Shown here piece after piece: positions 1 to 7,643 of a stretch of DNA of 64,000 nucleotides. Source of the DNA: Streptomyces colonosanans (lineage in GTDB: Bacteria; Actinomycetota; Actinomycetes; Streptomycetales; Streptomycetaceae); NCBI RefSeq assembly GCF_001866645.1, contig NZ_MLYP01000023.1, forward strand, positions 1-64,000, in the 5' to 3' direction. Position numbers and translations under genes: made by a program. Numbering within the stretch: position 1 is the first letter of the stretch; each line of letters starts with the position of its first letter. Under the pieces are notes generated by a model that saw nothing but the letters and a program-made list of their open reading frames with translations, was not told the origin of the DNA and made no database searches.

Positions 1-250
1 AGCGGGTACCACATCGCTGCGCGATGTGCAAACGAAGGCGGTCGCTGCGCTCCCGCTGGCCCGTGCGGAGCACGGGCGCCTCCCTCCGCTGCGCTCCAGG
101 AGGTAGTGGGGCCGGCCGCTGCGCGCCCGGCTGACCGCGCGATGCGCGGCCGAGGCTGGCGGGGTGTCAGGTGCGGCTAGTGGGGCCTTGAGTAAGGGAG
201 TTGGGGAGTGCTCCGCACTCCTGGGCGGGTCCGCTGCGCTCCCCCGCCTG
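1..250. repeat. Streptomyces linear-replicon telomere (left end)
   Basis: The first bases match the archetypal Streptomyces telomere, from within palindrome I onward (known ends start CCCGCGG just before this point, so about 7 bases are missing). Palindromes seen: ACATCGC-TGC-GCGATGT at 11-27; GCCCGTGC-GGA-GCACGGGC at 59-77; CCGCGC-GAT-GCGCGG at 135-149; GGAGTGC-TCC-GCACTCC at 205-221; GGCGGG/CCCGCC at 224-248. GCTGCGC-type loops recur. Such 3' single-strand foldbacks are bound by Tap and capped by Tpg, both encoded in this window. Confidence 0.9.
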
Positions 251-890
251 ACGGTCCTTCCGGCTGCACCTCCAGAACCTTGGGGCCCGCTGGCGCGGGC
301 CGGGCTGGCTACGAGGGGTGGGGGTCGCTCGTTCGTGTGGGTTCCAATGTATCGCGTGCATCAGGTTGATGCAGCATGTACCGTTGGCGGAAACACGAGA
401 CACCCCCCAACCACCCGGACGGAGCGCGGCTTTGATGCAAGGTCAGCGCCGGAATTCGGTTCCCCCCAACTCACGCGAGGAATAAGGAATTGGGAAGCTG
501 CGGACCCGAGCCACAGAACGGTACCTCAGATATCGGAAAGCCTAAATTCCGGCGTGCGGAGGTACCGGAGCCGAACGGCCCCCAAGGCCGGGCGGCGGAA
601 CCACCCACCGGGACCGGGCGCGCTTCCTCGCCTTTGGGCGTCACGGCCGGTACCACCCGAGACTCAGAGCCGCTGCTGCCGTCCACGACCCGCAGAGGGC
701 CGACGAAGCCGCACGCGAAGCCGCGCGCGCCACGACGGGGTCCGGCCGGCGGGCTTTGGTACTGCTGCTGATGGGCTGATCCCACGGCGTGGCGGTGCTT
801 GATCACGGCGAAGAGAACCGGTATCACGCGCGCGCGCTCTAGAGGCAAGAGCCGTACGTTTTCGCAGGTCAGAGAGTTGAGTTCGGAAAG
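251..890. other. Subtelomeric stretch without a convincing gene
   Basis: About 640 bases in which several frames stay open only because of the high GC content. None has a good ribosome site plus credible protein composition, and the longest overlap one another on opposite strands. I see short GC palindromes but no recognisable gene, RNA or mobile element. Confidence 0.6.
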
Positions 891-1098
891 ATATGTCAGC
901 CCTGGACTGACATATCTCGGTCGCGACGTCAGCCGGTCCTGACCGATCAACATCGTTTCGTGGCAGTAGTGCCACGAAACGGCGCACGGTGCGTCAGCGG
1001 GAGGTTCGGACCCGATCTGGAAGCGGAGGTCAGTCCAGGGCTGACGTACGGGTGACTTTCGTGTCGGCGCTGCCGCGTTTTGGTGGCACTACTGCCAC
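891..1098. promoter_or_regulatory. Two families of inverted repeats upstream of the winged-helix pair
   Basis: GTCAGCCCTGGACTGAC at 895-911 (inside a 9-bp-arm hairpin, 891-915) returns as its exact reverse complement at 1029-1045; a variant, GTCAGCCGGTCCTGAC, lies at 929-944. A second palindrome, GTGGCAGTAGTGCCAC, sits at 960-975 within a perfect 12-bp-arm hairpin (954-981) and returns inverted at 1083-1098. All lie within 260 bp upstream of the gene at 1150. They are probably binding sites for one or both downstream HTH proteins, acting as an operator or a replication origin. Confidence 0.65.
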
Positions 1099-1149
1099 GC
1101 TTCTCGGCTATGGTTCTGACACCACAACGATCAAGGAGGCAGCGACCCC

Positions 1150-1797
1150 ATGAGCTCAGGGCCCCTGGACGGCAGCTCAGCGCCGAAGCTGCCCGGCGCC
1201 CCGTCCCGTCGGCGGCGGCGCCCGAAGCCGCCGCCCACCGCCTACAACCGGTCCTCCGGCCCCACCATCGAGCTGCCCGCCGGCCATGCCGCCCAGGTCT
1301 TCCCGGTCGGTTCCAGCACGGGGTTCATCGGCGAGGCGTTCTCCATGGACAGCCTGGAGTTCATGCGTTGGGCGGCCGTCCGCTACGACAGCGACCGGTT
1401 CGTGCTCGTGGTGCTGTTCCACCTGATGGGCTCCCAGAAGCCCGGTGGGCTGATCGAGGCCAAGCACGAGGACGTCGCTGAAGACCTCGGGTACAGCCGG
1501 CCTCACATCAGCCGCGTCTTCACCGTCCTGGAGGCCGACGGCGCGCTGCGCAGGCTCCAGCGGGGCCTGTACCAGCTCAACCCGGCCGCGTCGCTCAGGG
1601 GCGGTCTCAGGGAGCCGCGGAAGGGCGAGAAGAAGCGCTCCAAGGCGGGTATGGGCGACAGGGTGGAGCAGCTGGACCTGTTGCGCGAGATCATGGAGGA
1701 CCCGGACGCGCCCGAAGCGTTCCGGGCGATGGCCGCTCCCGGCGCGAAACTGGAAGTGCGCAAGGAGTCGGATGGGGAAGGGAAGGCCACGTCATGA
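1150..1797 (+). CDS. Winged-helix protein, replication- or regulator-type (215 aa)
   Basis: A 215-residue basic protein. The N-terminal ~35 residues are Pro/Arg-rich. The centre (about 85-150) reads as a winged helix: a hydrophobic helix, then PGGLIEAKHEDVAEDLG, a recognition-type helix (SRPHISRVFTVLEADG) and a wing (ALRRLQRGLYQLNP). The same layout occurs in the next gene, so the two are paralogous. Similar proteins are seen among RepL-like plasmid initiators and MarR-type regulators; the sequence does not decide between them. AAGGAGG precedes the ATG by about 10 bases. The stop overlaps the next start (ATGA), so the two are translationally coupled. Inverted repeats at 891-1098 are its likely sites. 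Confidence 0.75.
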   Translation: MSSGPLDGSSAPKLPGAPSRRRRRPKPPPTAYNRSSGPTIELPAGHAAQVFPVGSSTGFIGEAFSMDSLEFMRWAAVRYDSDRFVLVVLFHLMGSQKPGGLIEAKHEDVAEDLGYSRPHISRVFTVLEADGALRRLQRGLYQLNPAASLRGGLREPRKGEKKRSKAGMGDRVEQLDLLREIMEDPDAPEAFRAMAAPGAKLEVRKESDGEGKATS

Positions 1798-2279
1798 CGT
1801 CCGCTGCCGAGGAATGGGTTCCGCGCCGCAACGTGCTGTGGGGCAGCTTCAACGGTCTCGCGTACGTGCCACGGCTGCCTCCCACCGCCTACACGCTGCT
1901 GCTGCACATGATGACCGAGCAGGAGCCGGGCGGCCTGGTCGTCGCCACGCACGACGAACTCGCGGCCGGCCTCGCGATGGAGCGCGGCATGATCAGCCGA
2001 GCCATGCCGCACCTGGTCGCCGCCCGGCTCGTCACCGTGGTCCGCCGCGGCCGCTTCCAACTCCACCCGATGATCGCCGCCTTCAACGACCCCCGCGAAC
2101 AACAGCGCGCCGTCAAGGCGCTCCCCCGGGACATGCGCCTGGACGTCGGCGACTTCGAAGACGAGTACGAGCGTCGCTTCCAGCTCCACCTGGAAGAGAA
2201 GGCCCGCAAGGCCGAAGCCAAGGCCAAGGGCAACGTCACGCCCATCAACAAGACGACCCGCCTCAAGCGCGTCCACTGA
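1794..2279 (+). CDS. Second winged-helix protein, coupled to the first (161 aa)
   Basis: A 161-residue protein overlapping the previous stop by ATGA. Residues ~30-100 repeat the upstream gene's winged helix: EPGGLVVATHDELAAGL, MISRAMPHLVAARL, then a wing TVVRRGRFQLHP. The C-terminal third is charged and helical (FEDEYERRFQLHLEEKARKA). The two proteins may form a heteromer on the repeats upstream. Its position near the telomere with its own repeats would suit a replication initiator or copy-control role, but that is inference. The hairpin that probably terminated this operon is split by an insertion element. Confidence 0.75.
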   Translation: MTSAAEEWVPRRNVLWGSFNGLAYVPRLPPTAYTLLLHMMTEQEPGGLVVATHDELAAGLAMERGMISRAMPHLVAARLVTVVRRGRFQLHPMIAAFNDPREQQRAVKALPRDMRLDVGDFEDEYERRFQLHLEEKARKAEAKAKGNVTPINKTTRLKRVH

Positions 2280-2303
2280 CCCGGCCGCCCGGCCGGGCAA
2301 CAC

Positions 2304-2314
2304 GGCGCTGCACC
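2304..2314. terminator. Left arm of a hairpin split by the IS
   Basis: GGCGCTGCACC here and GGTGCAGCGCC at 4121-4131 are exact reverse complements. Without the element they would face each other across a short C-only loop just after the stop codon at 2279, forming an 11-bp intrinsic-terminator-like stem. The IS lies exactly in that loop. Confidence 0.7.
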
Positions 2315-2352
2315 CCCCCGGGATGCTGTTGGTGAATTCGGCGCCTGGCGTG

Positions 2353-2395
2353 ACGTCGGTCTTCAAGACCCGGTTGTGGTCTTGAAGACCGACGT
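2353..2395. promoter_or_regulatory. 18-bp inverted repeat upstream of the transposase
   Basis: ACGTCGGTCTTCAAGACC (2353-2370), a 7-base loop, then its exact reverse complement (2378-2395), inside the left end of the IS and ahead of the transposase ribosome site. It could stop read-through transcription into the element or hide the start site in incoming transcripts. Both are known strategies of IS elements; neither is shown here. Confidence 0.7.
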
Positions 2396-2416
2396 TGTCG
2401 TTTGGGGTGGGTGTCG

Positions 2417-4066
2417 ATGTCGATGCGTCCGATCGGGGACAGGGAGATCCCTGCTGAGACGGTGAGGGTGGCCAGGGCGGCGTTTCCGAAGGGGAGCCTG
2501 GCGATCCGGCTGCGGGACGAGCTGGGGGTGCTGTTCCGTGACGAGCAGTTCGCGGATCTGTTTCCGGCCCGGGGCAAGCCGGCGTGGTCACCGGGCAGGC
2601 TGGCGTTGGTGTCGGTGCTCCAGTTCACCGAGGGGCTCCCCGACCGGCAGGCGGCCCTGGCGGTGCGGGCCCGGATCGACTGGAAGTACGCGCTGGGCCT
2701 GGAACTGACCGATCCGGGCTTCGACTTCTCGGTGCTCAGCGAGTTCCGTGCCCGGCTGGTCGAGGCCGATGCCGGGCAGCAGATCTTCGACCGGGTCCTT
2801 GAAACGGCCCGGGAGGCCGGAGTCCTCAAGGCACCAGGCCGGGCCCGCACCGACTCCACGCACGTGCTGGCTTCGATCCGCTCGCTGAACCGACTGGAGT
2901 TCGTCATCGAGACCATGAGGGCCGCCCTCAACGCAGTCGCAGCTGCGGCCCCCGACTGGCTGACCGCTCTTGCCGACCCGGCATGGTTCGACCGGTATGC
3001 CACCCGGCCGGAGGACTACTGGCTGCCGTCGGGCCAGGGCAAACGAACCGAACTTGCGGAGCAGACCGGCTCGGACGGGATGCGCCTGCTCACGGACGTG
3101 CATACGCCCGACGCATTGGTCTGGCTGCGCGAGTTGCCCGCCGTCCAGGTCCTGCGACGGGTATGGGTGCAGCAGTACGTCGTCGGTCCGGAGGGCGAGG
3201 TGCGGTGGCGGGACCCAAAAGCCTGCCCGCCAGGCGCGTTACGCCTGGTCAGTCCCTATGACGCTGAGGCCCGCGCGAGCGTGAAGCGCGACATCAAATG
3301 GGACGGCTTCAAAGTCCATCTCACCGAGACCTGCGATCCGGACACGCCCCACCTGATCACGAACGTGCTGACCAGCGCCGCCACCGTCCAGGACATCAAG
3401 GCCACCGGCCTCATCCACGACACTCTGGCAGCCAAAGATCTGCTGCCGGGCGAGCACTTGCTGGACATGGGCTACATCGATGGGCCCAACATCGTCGCCG
3501 CCGCCCGCGACCACGGCGTCACCCTGACCGGCCCGATTCGGGATGAAGTCTCTGCCCAGGCCGCCGGCCCCTACAGCCAGTTCGCCTTCGCCGTGGACTG
3601 GGACGCAAGAACGGTGACCTGCCCGAACGGCAAGACTTCCCGCCAGTGGCGTGACGCCGTATCCATCCGCGATGCTCCGATCATCCGGATCGCCTTCTCG
3701 CCCACCGACTGTCGGCCTTGTCCCGCCCGCCCCGCGTGCCTCAGCTCCGACCGGGCCGTGAAACGGGAGATCACTATGCGACCCCGTGCGGAACGCGAGG
3801 CGATCCAGCAGGCCCGCGCCGCCCATGGGACACCCGAGTGGCGACAACGCTACGCAGCCCGAAATGGCATCGAGGGCACCATCTCCCACGCCGTCCACAC
3901 GGCAGGCCTACGGAAAAGCCGCTACCGAGGACTCGCCAAGACCCGGCTCCAGCACCAGATCACCGCAGCCGCGATCAACCTCGCCCGCCTCGACGCCTGG
4001 ACCGCAGGCCGGCCCCGGGCTCACACCCGGACCTCCCACCTGGCAGCACTTCGTCCCGCCGGATGA
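2417..4066 (+). CDS. IS1182-family DDE transposase (549 aa)
   Basis: A full-length transposase. The N-terminal part has the IS1182-type opening (WSPGRLALVSVLQFTEGLPD, then FDFSVLSEFR). Candidate catalytic residues are D146 in RTDSTHV, D350 in LLDMGYIDG and E486 in GIEGTISHA. A CRPCPARPAC zinc-like motif precedes the last acidic residue, as is usual in the family. I take the ATG at 2417 because GGGGTGG lies 6 bases upstream; an ATG at 2423 is possible. The frame is intact from end to end, so the element may still be active. Confidence 0.93.
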   Translation: MSMRPIGDREIPAETVRVARAAFPKGSLAIRLRDELGVLFRDEQFADLFPARGKPAWSPGRLALVSVLQFTEGLPDRQAALAVRARIDWKYALGLELTDPGFDFSVLSEFRARLVEADAGQQIFDRVLETAREAGVLKAPGRARTDSTHVLASIRSLNRLEFVIETMRAALNAVAAAAPDWLTALADPAWFDRYATRPEDYWLPSGQGKRTELAEQTGSDGMRLLTDVHTPDALVWLRELPAVQVLRRVWVQQYVVGPEGEVRWRDPKACPPGALRLVSPYDAEARASVKRDIKWDGFKVHLTETCDPDTPHLITNVLTSAATVQDIKATGLIHDTLAAKDLLPGEHLLDMGYIDGPNIVAAARDHGVTLTGPIRDEVSAQAAGPYSQFAFAVDWDARTVTCPNGKTSRQWRDAVSIRDAPIIRIAFSPTDCRPCPARPACLSSDRAVKREITMRPRAEREAIQQARAAHGTPEWRQRYAARNGIEGTISHAVHTAGLRKSRYRGLAKTRLQHQITAAAINLARLDAWTAGRPRAHTRTSHLAALRPAG

Positions 4067-4385
4067 ACTCCGACGGGACGAAGTGATCAAAGCCCCGAAT
4101 TCACCAACAGCATCCCCCCCGGTGCAGCGCCTTCGTCGTACCCGCCCACGATCAAGCCGGTAGCACTGGCTAAACCGGGTTGTTCTGGTTCTCCAGAACA
4201 ACCCACGACTTGCTGCAGCGGCGTCCGCTGCTACTGCGAGGCCGGCCTTGCTGTACGAGCAGCACCCATGTGCTGAGCGGGCCGTGCGAATGCTGCGCTG
4301 CCGCCGGAGCCACCGTGCAGCGGCCGGGCAGCACGACCAGGAGCACGAGCAGCACCAGGAGCGGCAGGAGGGCAGCGGGCTGCTG
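4067..4385. other. Spacer: IS right end, hairpin remnants and a terminator
   Basis: Holds the right IS end (to 4116), the right arm of the split hairpin (4121-4131) and a second complete hairpin at 4177-4204. The remainder shows no gene. An RC-poor stretch rich in GCAG/CAGC triplets runs from about 4210 to 4385. Confidence 0.6.
4177..4204. terminator. Perfect 12-bp hairpin
   Basis: GGGTTGTTCTGG, loop TTCT, CCAGAACAACCC. A strong stem between oppositely directed transcription units, probably a bidirectional terminator, although no T-run follows. Confidence 0.65.
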
Positions 4386-4658
4386 CTACACCTCGATGAA
4401 GGCGACGACGACCACGGTCTTCAATGCGGTCACCCAGTACACAAGCCGGACGCGTTCGACGTCGTCGACGTACTGGCGCAGCCGCGGGCCGCTGCTGTCG
4501 CCGGGGAGCGGTTCGCCGGCCTCGGGGTCGACGGAGATGACGACCAGGGCGCGGTCGAGGGCGTGCAGCTCGGCTTCGCTGGTGATGGCGTCCAGCTGCT
4601 TGGCGGCGGAGTCGGAGAACGCGATCCGCGCGCGGCGAGGGCCGTGCGGTGCGGGCAT
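4386..4658 (-). CDS. RelE/ParE-like toxin (90 aa)
   Basis: A 90-residue protein with the RelE/ParE fold signature: an N-terminal strand and two helices (RIAFSDSAAKQLDAI ... LHALDRALVVI), then two C-terminal strands (ERVRLVYWVT and TVVVVAFIEV). Length is typical of the family (85-100). It starts one base inside the stop of the upstream gene (TGATG), the standard antitoxin-toxin arrangement. Toxins of this group cleave ribosome-bound mRNA or poison gyrase; the sequence does not say which. A longer in-frame start at 4721 is less likely because it would bury the coupling. Confidence 0.7.
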   Translation of the reverse strand: MPAPHGPRRARIAFSDSAAKQLDAITSEAELHALDRALVVISVDPEAGEPLPGDSSGPRLRQYVDDVERVRLVYWVTALKTVVVVAFIEV

Positions 4659-4885
4659 CAGGCGACGGCCGGGCGCTGGGCGGCGAGCCGGGCGAGGTGG
4701 GCCTCGCGCAGCTCTTCCCACGGCGTGCAGTCCTCCACCGCGGGCAGGCCGTTGGCGGCGATGTCCTCCAGGACGGCGGCAAGCTGGTCGGCGCTCTCGC
4801 GGGTCCGGGCCGCGTACGCGCGCAGTCCCTCGGCGGCGTCGGGCTCGAGCTGCTGCCGGGCGGCGGGGGCCGGCTGTTCGCTCAT
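4658..4885 (-). CDS. Probable antitoxin of the RelE-like pair (75 aa)
   Basis: A 75-residue acidic protein coupled to the RelE-like gene. Composition is helical (AAEGLRAYAARTRESADQLAAVLEDIA), and the C-terminal half contains WEELREAHLARLAAQR, which could be the toxin-binding tail. No obvious DNA-binding motif is seen, so autoregulation cannot be inferred. GGAGG lies 6-7 bases before the ATG. The antitoxin label rests on gene order and size. Confidence 0.6.
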   Translation of the reverse strand: MSEQPAPAARQQLEPDAAEGLRAYAARTRESADQLAAVLEDIAANGLPAVEDCTPWEELREAHLARLAAQRPAVA

Positions 4886-4960
4886 CGAGGGCCTCCAGGG
4901 CGCGAACGGGCGTGTGTCACCACGGTATCGGCCACACGGCGGCCGTGGGACCGCTCCGCT

Positions 4961-5275
4961 TCACTCGGGCACGGAGGGGGCGGCCGCGGCTCCTTCGACC
5001 TTGGCACACCAGGGTTCGCCGGCGCACTTGCCTCCGAGGCCGGGATCGGCGCAGGTGCACTCCGGCTCGCGCTCCGTGACCTGCGTGATGCGGTAGAGGC
5101 CCGGGGTCATCTTGTCGATGCGCAGCTTCTGGACCTTCGCTGTGGCTTCTTGGATCGAAGCGGCGTGGGTGGTGTAGATCAGGGTGGTGGCGCCCGGGTG
5201 GGACGGGTCGGTGCACCGCGCCACGACCTGGTAGTCGTGTTTCGTGATCGTTCCTGCCGGGCTGTTGGTGGTCAC
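4961..5275 (-). CDS. Hypothetical Cys-containing protein (104 aa)
   Basis: Not recognised. A small protein with strand-rich middle (YQVVARCTDP, TTLIYTTHAASIQEATAKVQK, LYRITQV) and a C-terminal Cys cluster (EPECTCADPGLGGKCAGEPWC) that may bind a metal. I prefer the GTG at 5275, with GGAAG about 10 bases upstream, over the GTG at 5296, which lacks a ribosome site. A cluster of GTGACAC repeats upstream (5464-5524) is its likely control region. Confidence 0.55.
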   Translation of the reverse strand: MTTNSPAGTITKHDYQVVARCTDPSHPGATTLIYTTHAASIQEATAKVQKLRIDKMTPGLYRITQVTEREPECTCADPGLGGKCAGEPWCAKVEGAAAAPSVPE

Positions 5276-5463
5276 CTCGGGAATTCTTCCGCACACGCCG
5301 GGCTGCCGGGGACGGATCGCGGCGGTTACGTTCTGTACGGATCGCGTCCGCCCGGCAGCATGATCAGCACTGTTACGTTCCCCCCGGATTTTCGGCTCTG
5401 GAGGGGGTCTCAGCAGCCGCCGGACCCTGCAAAACGGATATAACGGGCGCTCATTGGGGGCGG

Positions 5464-5524
5464 CGTGACAGTTTTCGAGGGCGGCGTGACACCCGTGTCA
5501 CGCTCACTCTCCGTCAGCGTGACA
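5464..5524. promoter_or_regulatory. Cluster of GCGTGACA repeats with a palindrome
   Basis: GCGTGACA occurs at 5464-5471, 5484-5491 and 5517-5524, and inverted at 5496-5503. The middle pair forms the palindrome GCGTGACAC-CC-GTGTCACGC (5484-5503). This spacing suggests a dimeric repressor site upstream of the gene at 4961-5275. Confidence 0.6.
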
Positions 5525-5550
5525 CGGGTTCTGGGCTGTTGCGGCCGGGG

Positions 5551-6321
5551 TCAGCGGGCGTCGGGACGGGCACGGGCGAGGAAGACGGCGAGCGCGCCGG
5601 CGGCTTCGGGCTCGGTGGTGGCGAGGCGGGCCGCGAACGCCAGCTGGTCGACGTCGGCGCCGGGGACCAGGCGGGCGAGTTCGGCGAGCAGCGCGGCGTG
5701 GGCGAGGACCGGCGGCGGCAGGAGACCGTTGGCTTCCTCGCGGGCGGCCGGGTCGCGGTAGTGCCCGAGGTGCGCGGCCAGGGCGTGGGCGAGCCAGGCG
5801 TCGACGTCGGCCTGGACGTAGCCGCCGGCTCGCCGGGTGAGTTCGTCGCGGGCAGCTTCGTCACCGTCGCGGGGCTCGGTCTGCTTCAGGGTGCCGTGGT
5901 CGCGCAGCGCCTGGAGCTCGTCGGCGCGGGCCGCGATGCGGGCGGCTTCGCGCAGCTCGGCCTCACGGGCGGCGGCGGCCGCGGCTTCGGCGGCGAGTTC
6001 AGCGCGGACGACGTCGTCGGTGTCCGGGTCGTAGAGGGTGCCCGCCGGTGCGGCGGCGAGCAGCTGGTCGATGCGCTGCCACTCCGCGAGCTCCGCCGGG
6101 CCGCGGATGTCGCCGGCCAGGTCCTCGTGCCGGGACGCCTGCCGCGTGTCGAACCGCGCGTCCTCGAGGGCTGCCGCGACGGCGGCGGCGTCCATGCCCT
6201 TCGCCCTGCGCCGTACGACGCGGCGGCCGATGCGGGCCGGGTCGGCTGGCTCGCGGGGCGCGGCGTGGCGCGGGGCGAGCGGACGGCGGGCGGTGCGCCG
6301 GGGCGGCCAGGGCGTGGTCAT
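5551..6321 (-). CDS. Hypothetical Ala-rich helical protein (256 aa)
   Basis: Not recognised. The start has an Arg/Pro-rich tail (~35 residues). The middle is a long Ala/Glu/Arg helix suited to a coiled coil (about 100-150). The C-terminal half is helical, with GYVQADVDAWLAHALAAHLGHY and ELARLVPGADVDQLAFAARL. GAGG lies 6 bases before the chosen ATG. It lies in the tap-tpg neighbourhood and is read in the same direction. No signal peptide or membrane segment is visible. Confidence 0.6.
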   Translation of the reverse strand: MTTPWPPRRTARRPLAPRHAAPREPADPARIGRRVVRRRAKGMDAAAVAAALEDARFDTRQASRHEDLAGDIRGPAELAEWQRIDQLLAAAPAGTLYDPDTDDVVRAELAAEAAAAAAREAELREAARIAARADELQALRDHGTLKQTEPRDGDEAARDELTRRAGGYVQADVDAWLAHALAAHLGHYRDPAAREEANGLLPPPVLAHAALLAELARLVPGADVDQLAFAARLATTEPEAAGALAVFLARARPDAR

Positions 6322-6423
6322 CGTCGGCCTCAATTCGTGGTGGTGATTCGAAAGCGGGCCGCCGCCAGAGCGCTGTACGGCGACCCACCGGATACGTTCT
6401 AGCAGGTCTGGAATTCGGCTGGG

Positions 6424-7014
6424 TCAGAACAGGAACTCAACTTTCGAGACGTGCGTGAAATCTGCACGCAGGCCAACGGCACGGGTGCCCCATTCCGTGA
6501 AATACGACTCGGTGATGGCCTCAGCGACGATCGGATGCAGGTCCTTCTCCGTCGCACCGGCCTCCTGGAGCTCCAGGATCTGCTTCGCGTAGGTGGGCGA
6601 GATCGCCGTGGTGATGCTCCGCTCGCGGCCGTCGTCCGAGCTGCCCGTGCAGGCGAATCCGAAGTACGCCGTCACCTCCACCATCATCCCGCTGGTGGTG
6701 GAAGCCTGTTCGCGTGCACGTGCTCTGACCTGCGGTTGCCACTCGGATTCAGTCGCCTCCACCAGGGCGGCCCGGAGCCGTTTCTGTGGCTTCTTCAGCT
6801 TCCCGGCGCGGTAGCGCTCGATCGTGCGCGTCGAGGTGCCCACACGCTCCGCCAGGCTCCTCGCTGACTCCTTCGCCCGCGTGAGGAGGAATTTCACCTG
6901 TGCATTTGCGGATTTCGGCGCGGGCCGGGTGAAGACCTTCCGCTCCGCCTGCGCGAGGGCCTCCAGGATCTTGCCACGGCGCGGGGCCGGCTGCTGCTGT
7001 TCGTCATCGCTCAT
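6424..7014 (-). CDS. Tpg paralogue: second terminal protein (196 aa)
   Basis: A close relative of the Tpg encoded at 8428-8985. Shared blocks are KVFTRPAPKSANAQVKFLL near the N-terminus, an HTH-like region (SARSLAERVGTSTRTIERYR), EWQPQVRARAREQASTTSGM, and the C-terminal LQEAGATEKDLHPIVAEAI. Where the main Tpg has GST around Thr114 (the residue reported as the nucleotide acceptor in Streptomyces Tpg), this protein has GSS, so Ser126 takes that position. It has about 15 extra N-terminal residues. Tpg primes end patching by covalent attachment to the first nucleotide; this copy may be a variant with different telomere preference, or decaying. Confidence 0.85.
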   Translation of the reverse strand: MSDDEQQQPAPRRGKILEALAQAERKVFTRPAPKSANAQVKFLLTRAKESARSLAERVGTSTRTIERYRAGKLKKPQKRLRAALVEATESEWQPQVRARAREQASTTSGMMVEVTAYFGFACTGSSDDGRERSITTAISPTYAKQILELQEAGATEKDLHPIVAEAITESYFTEWGTRAVGLRADFTHVSKVEFLF

Positions 7015-7107
7015 GCGACAAGTCGGCCATCGCAGCCCTGTGGACAGAGGCCGTCGTCCGCGCAGGTGGCCCGGGTGCGGTCGGCTTCCGTACGTACGGT
7101 GGGAGCT

Positions 7108-7635
7108 ATGACGACGTCCTCCGCCCCCGAGGCGGTGCCGGTACCCATCCGCGTGCTGCTGCCCGGGGACCAGGAGGTCGTCGCCCACCTGTGGTCCCGG
7201 CGCCAGACGCCCGACGGCTGGCGGTACGAGGTCGGCCTACCGGCGTACCGCAACGGCCCTGGGGACTCGGTGGAGCCTGCCGAGTAGCGGGTCTGGGTGC
7301 GCGCTCCGGACCACGTGCGGCCCGTGGACGGCGCCTCGTACGACGCCGTGCCCACCGAGTACCTGAAGCGGCCCTCGCCCGTCCAGGAGGCGCTGGGGCC
7401 GCGGCGTCCGGCCGGCTGGGTGCTGGCGAAGGCCGGCGGCCGCAGTCCCGGCCGGGGCGGTGTCGTGCACGCCGTTGACTGCGAAGAGGCGCCGGCCGGG
7501 GCGCCGGTGCTGACGCTGGAGCGGGCCCTGGACGCAGCCGAGAAGCCGGGAGTGCGGCTGTGCTCGCTGTGCGGCGCCGCCGCCGAGCTGGATCCCGTCC
7601 TCCAGGGCTTCGACCACGGCTTCGAAGAGACCTGA
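7108..7635 (+). pseudogene. DUF6233-type protein interrupted by an amber codon
   Basis: GGGAG precedes the ATG at 7108. The frame runs 59 codons to TAG at 7285-7287 and then continues uninterrupted in the same frame to 7635. The two halves together look like one DUF6233-type protein: PIRVLLPGDQEVVAHLWSRR, DGWRYEVGLPAY, the stop, then VRAPDHVRPVDGASYDAVPT and a C-terminal LCSLCG. A single base change (for example CAG or GAG to TAG) explains it. A GTG at 7297 could restart translation of the second half. Confidence 0.75.
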
Positions 7636-7643
7636 GCGGCAGG

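Larger units (their letters stand above)
2320..4116 (+). mobile_element. IS1182-family insertion sequence
   Basis: Perfect 22-bp terminal inverted repeats, beginning GGGATGCTGTTGGTGAATTC, lie at 2320-2341 and 4095-4116. Four C residues flank each end (2316-2319, 4117-4120), compatible with a 4-bp target duplication, though the homopolymer blurs the boundary. One transposase gene fills the element. Its target is the loop of a hairpin. Confidence 0.9.

Noticed and set aside
164..987. Several long overlapping open frames on both strands in the subtelomere
   Set aside because: They result from GC-rich sequence with few stops, overlap each other, and lack convincing ribosome sites or protein-like composition.
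4210..4385. Small gene between the IS and the RelE-like pair
   Set aside because: Open frames there are shadows of repetitive GCAG/CAGC sequence with no ribosome site.
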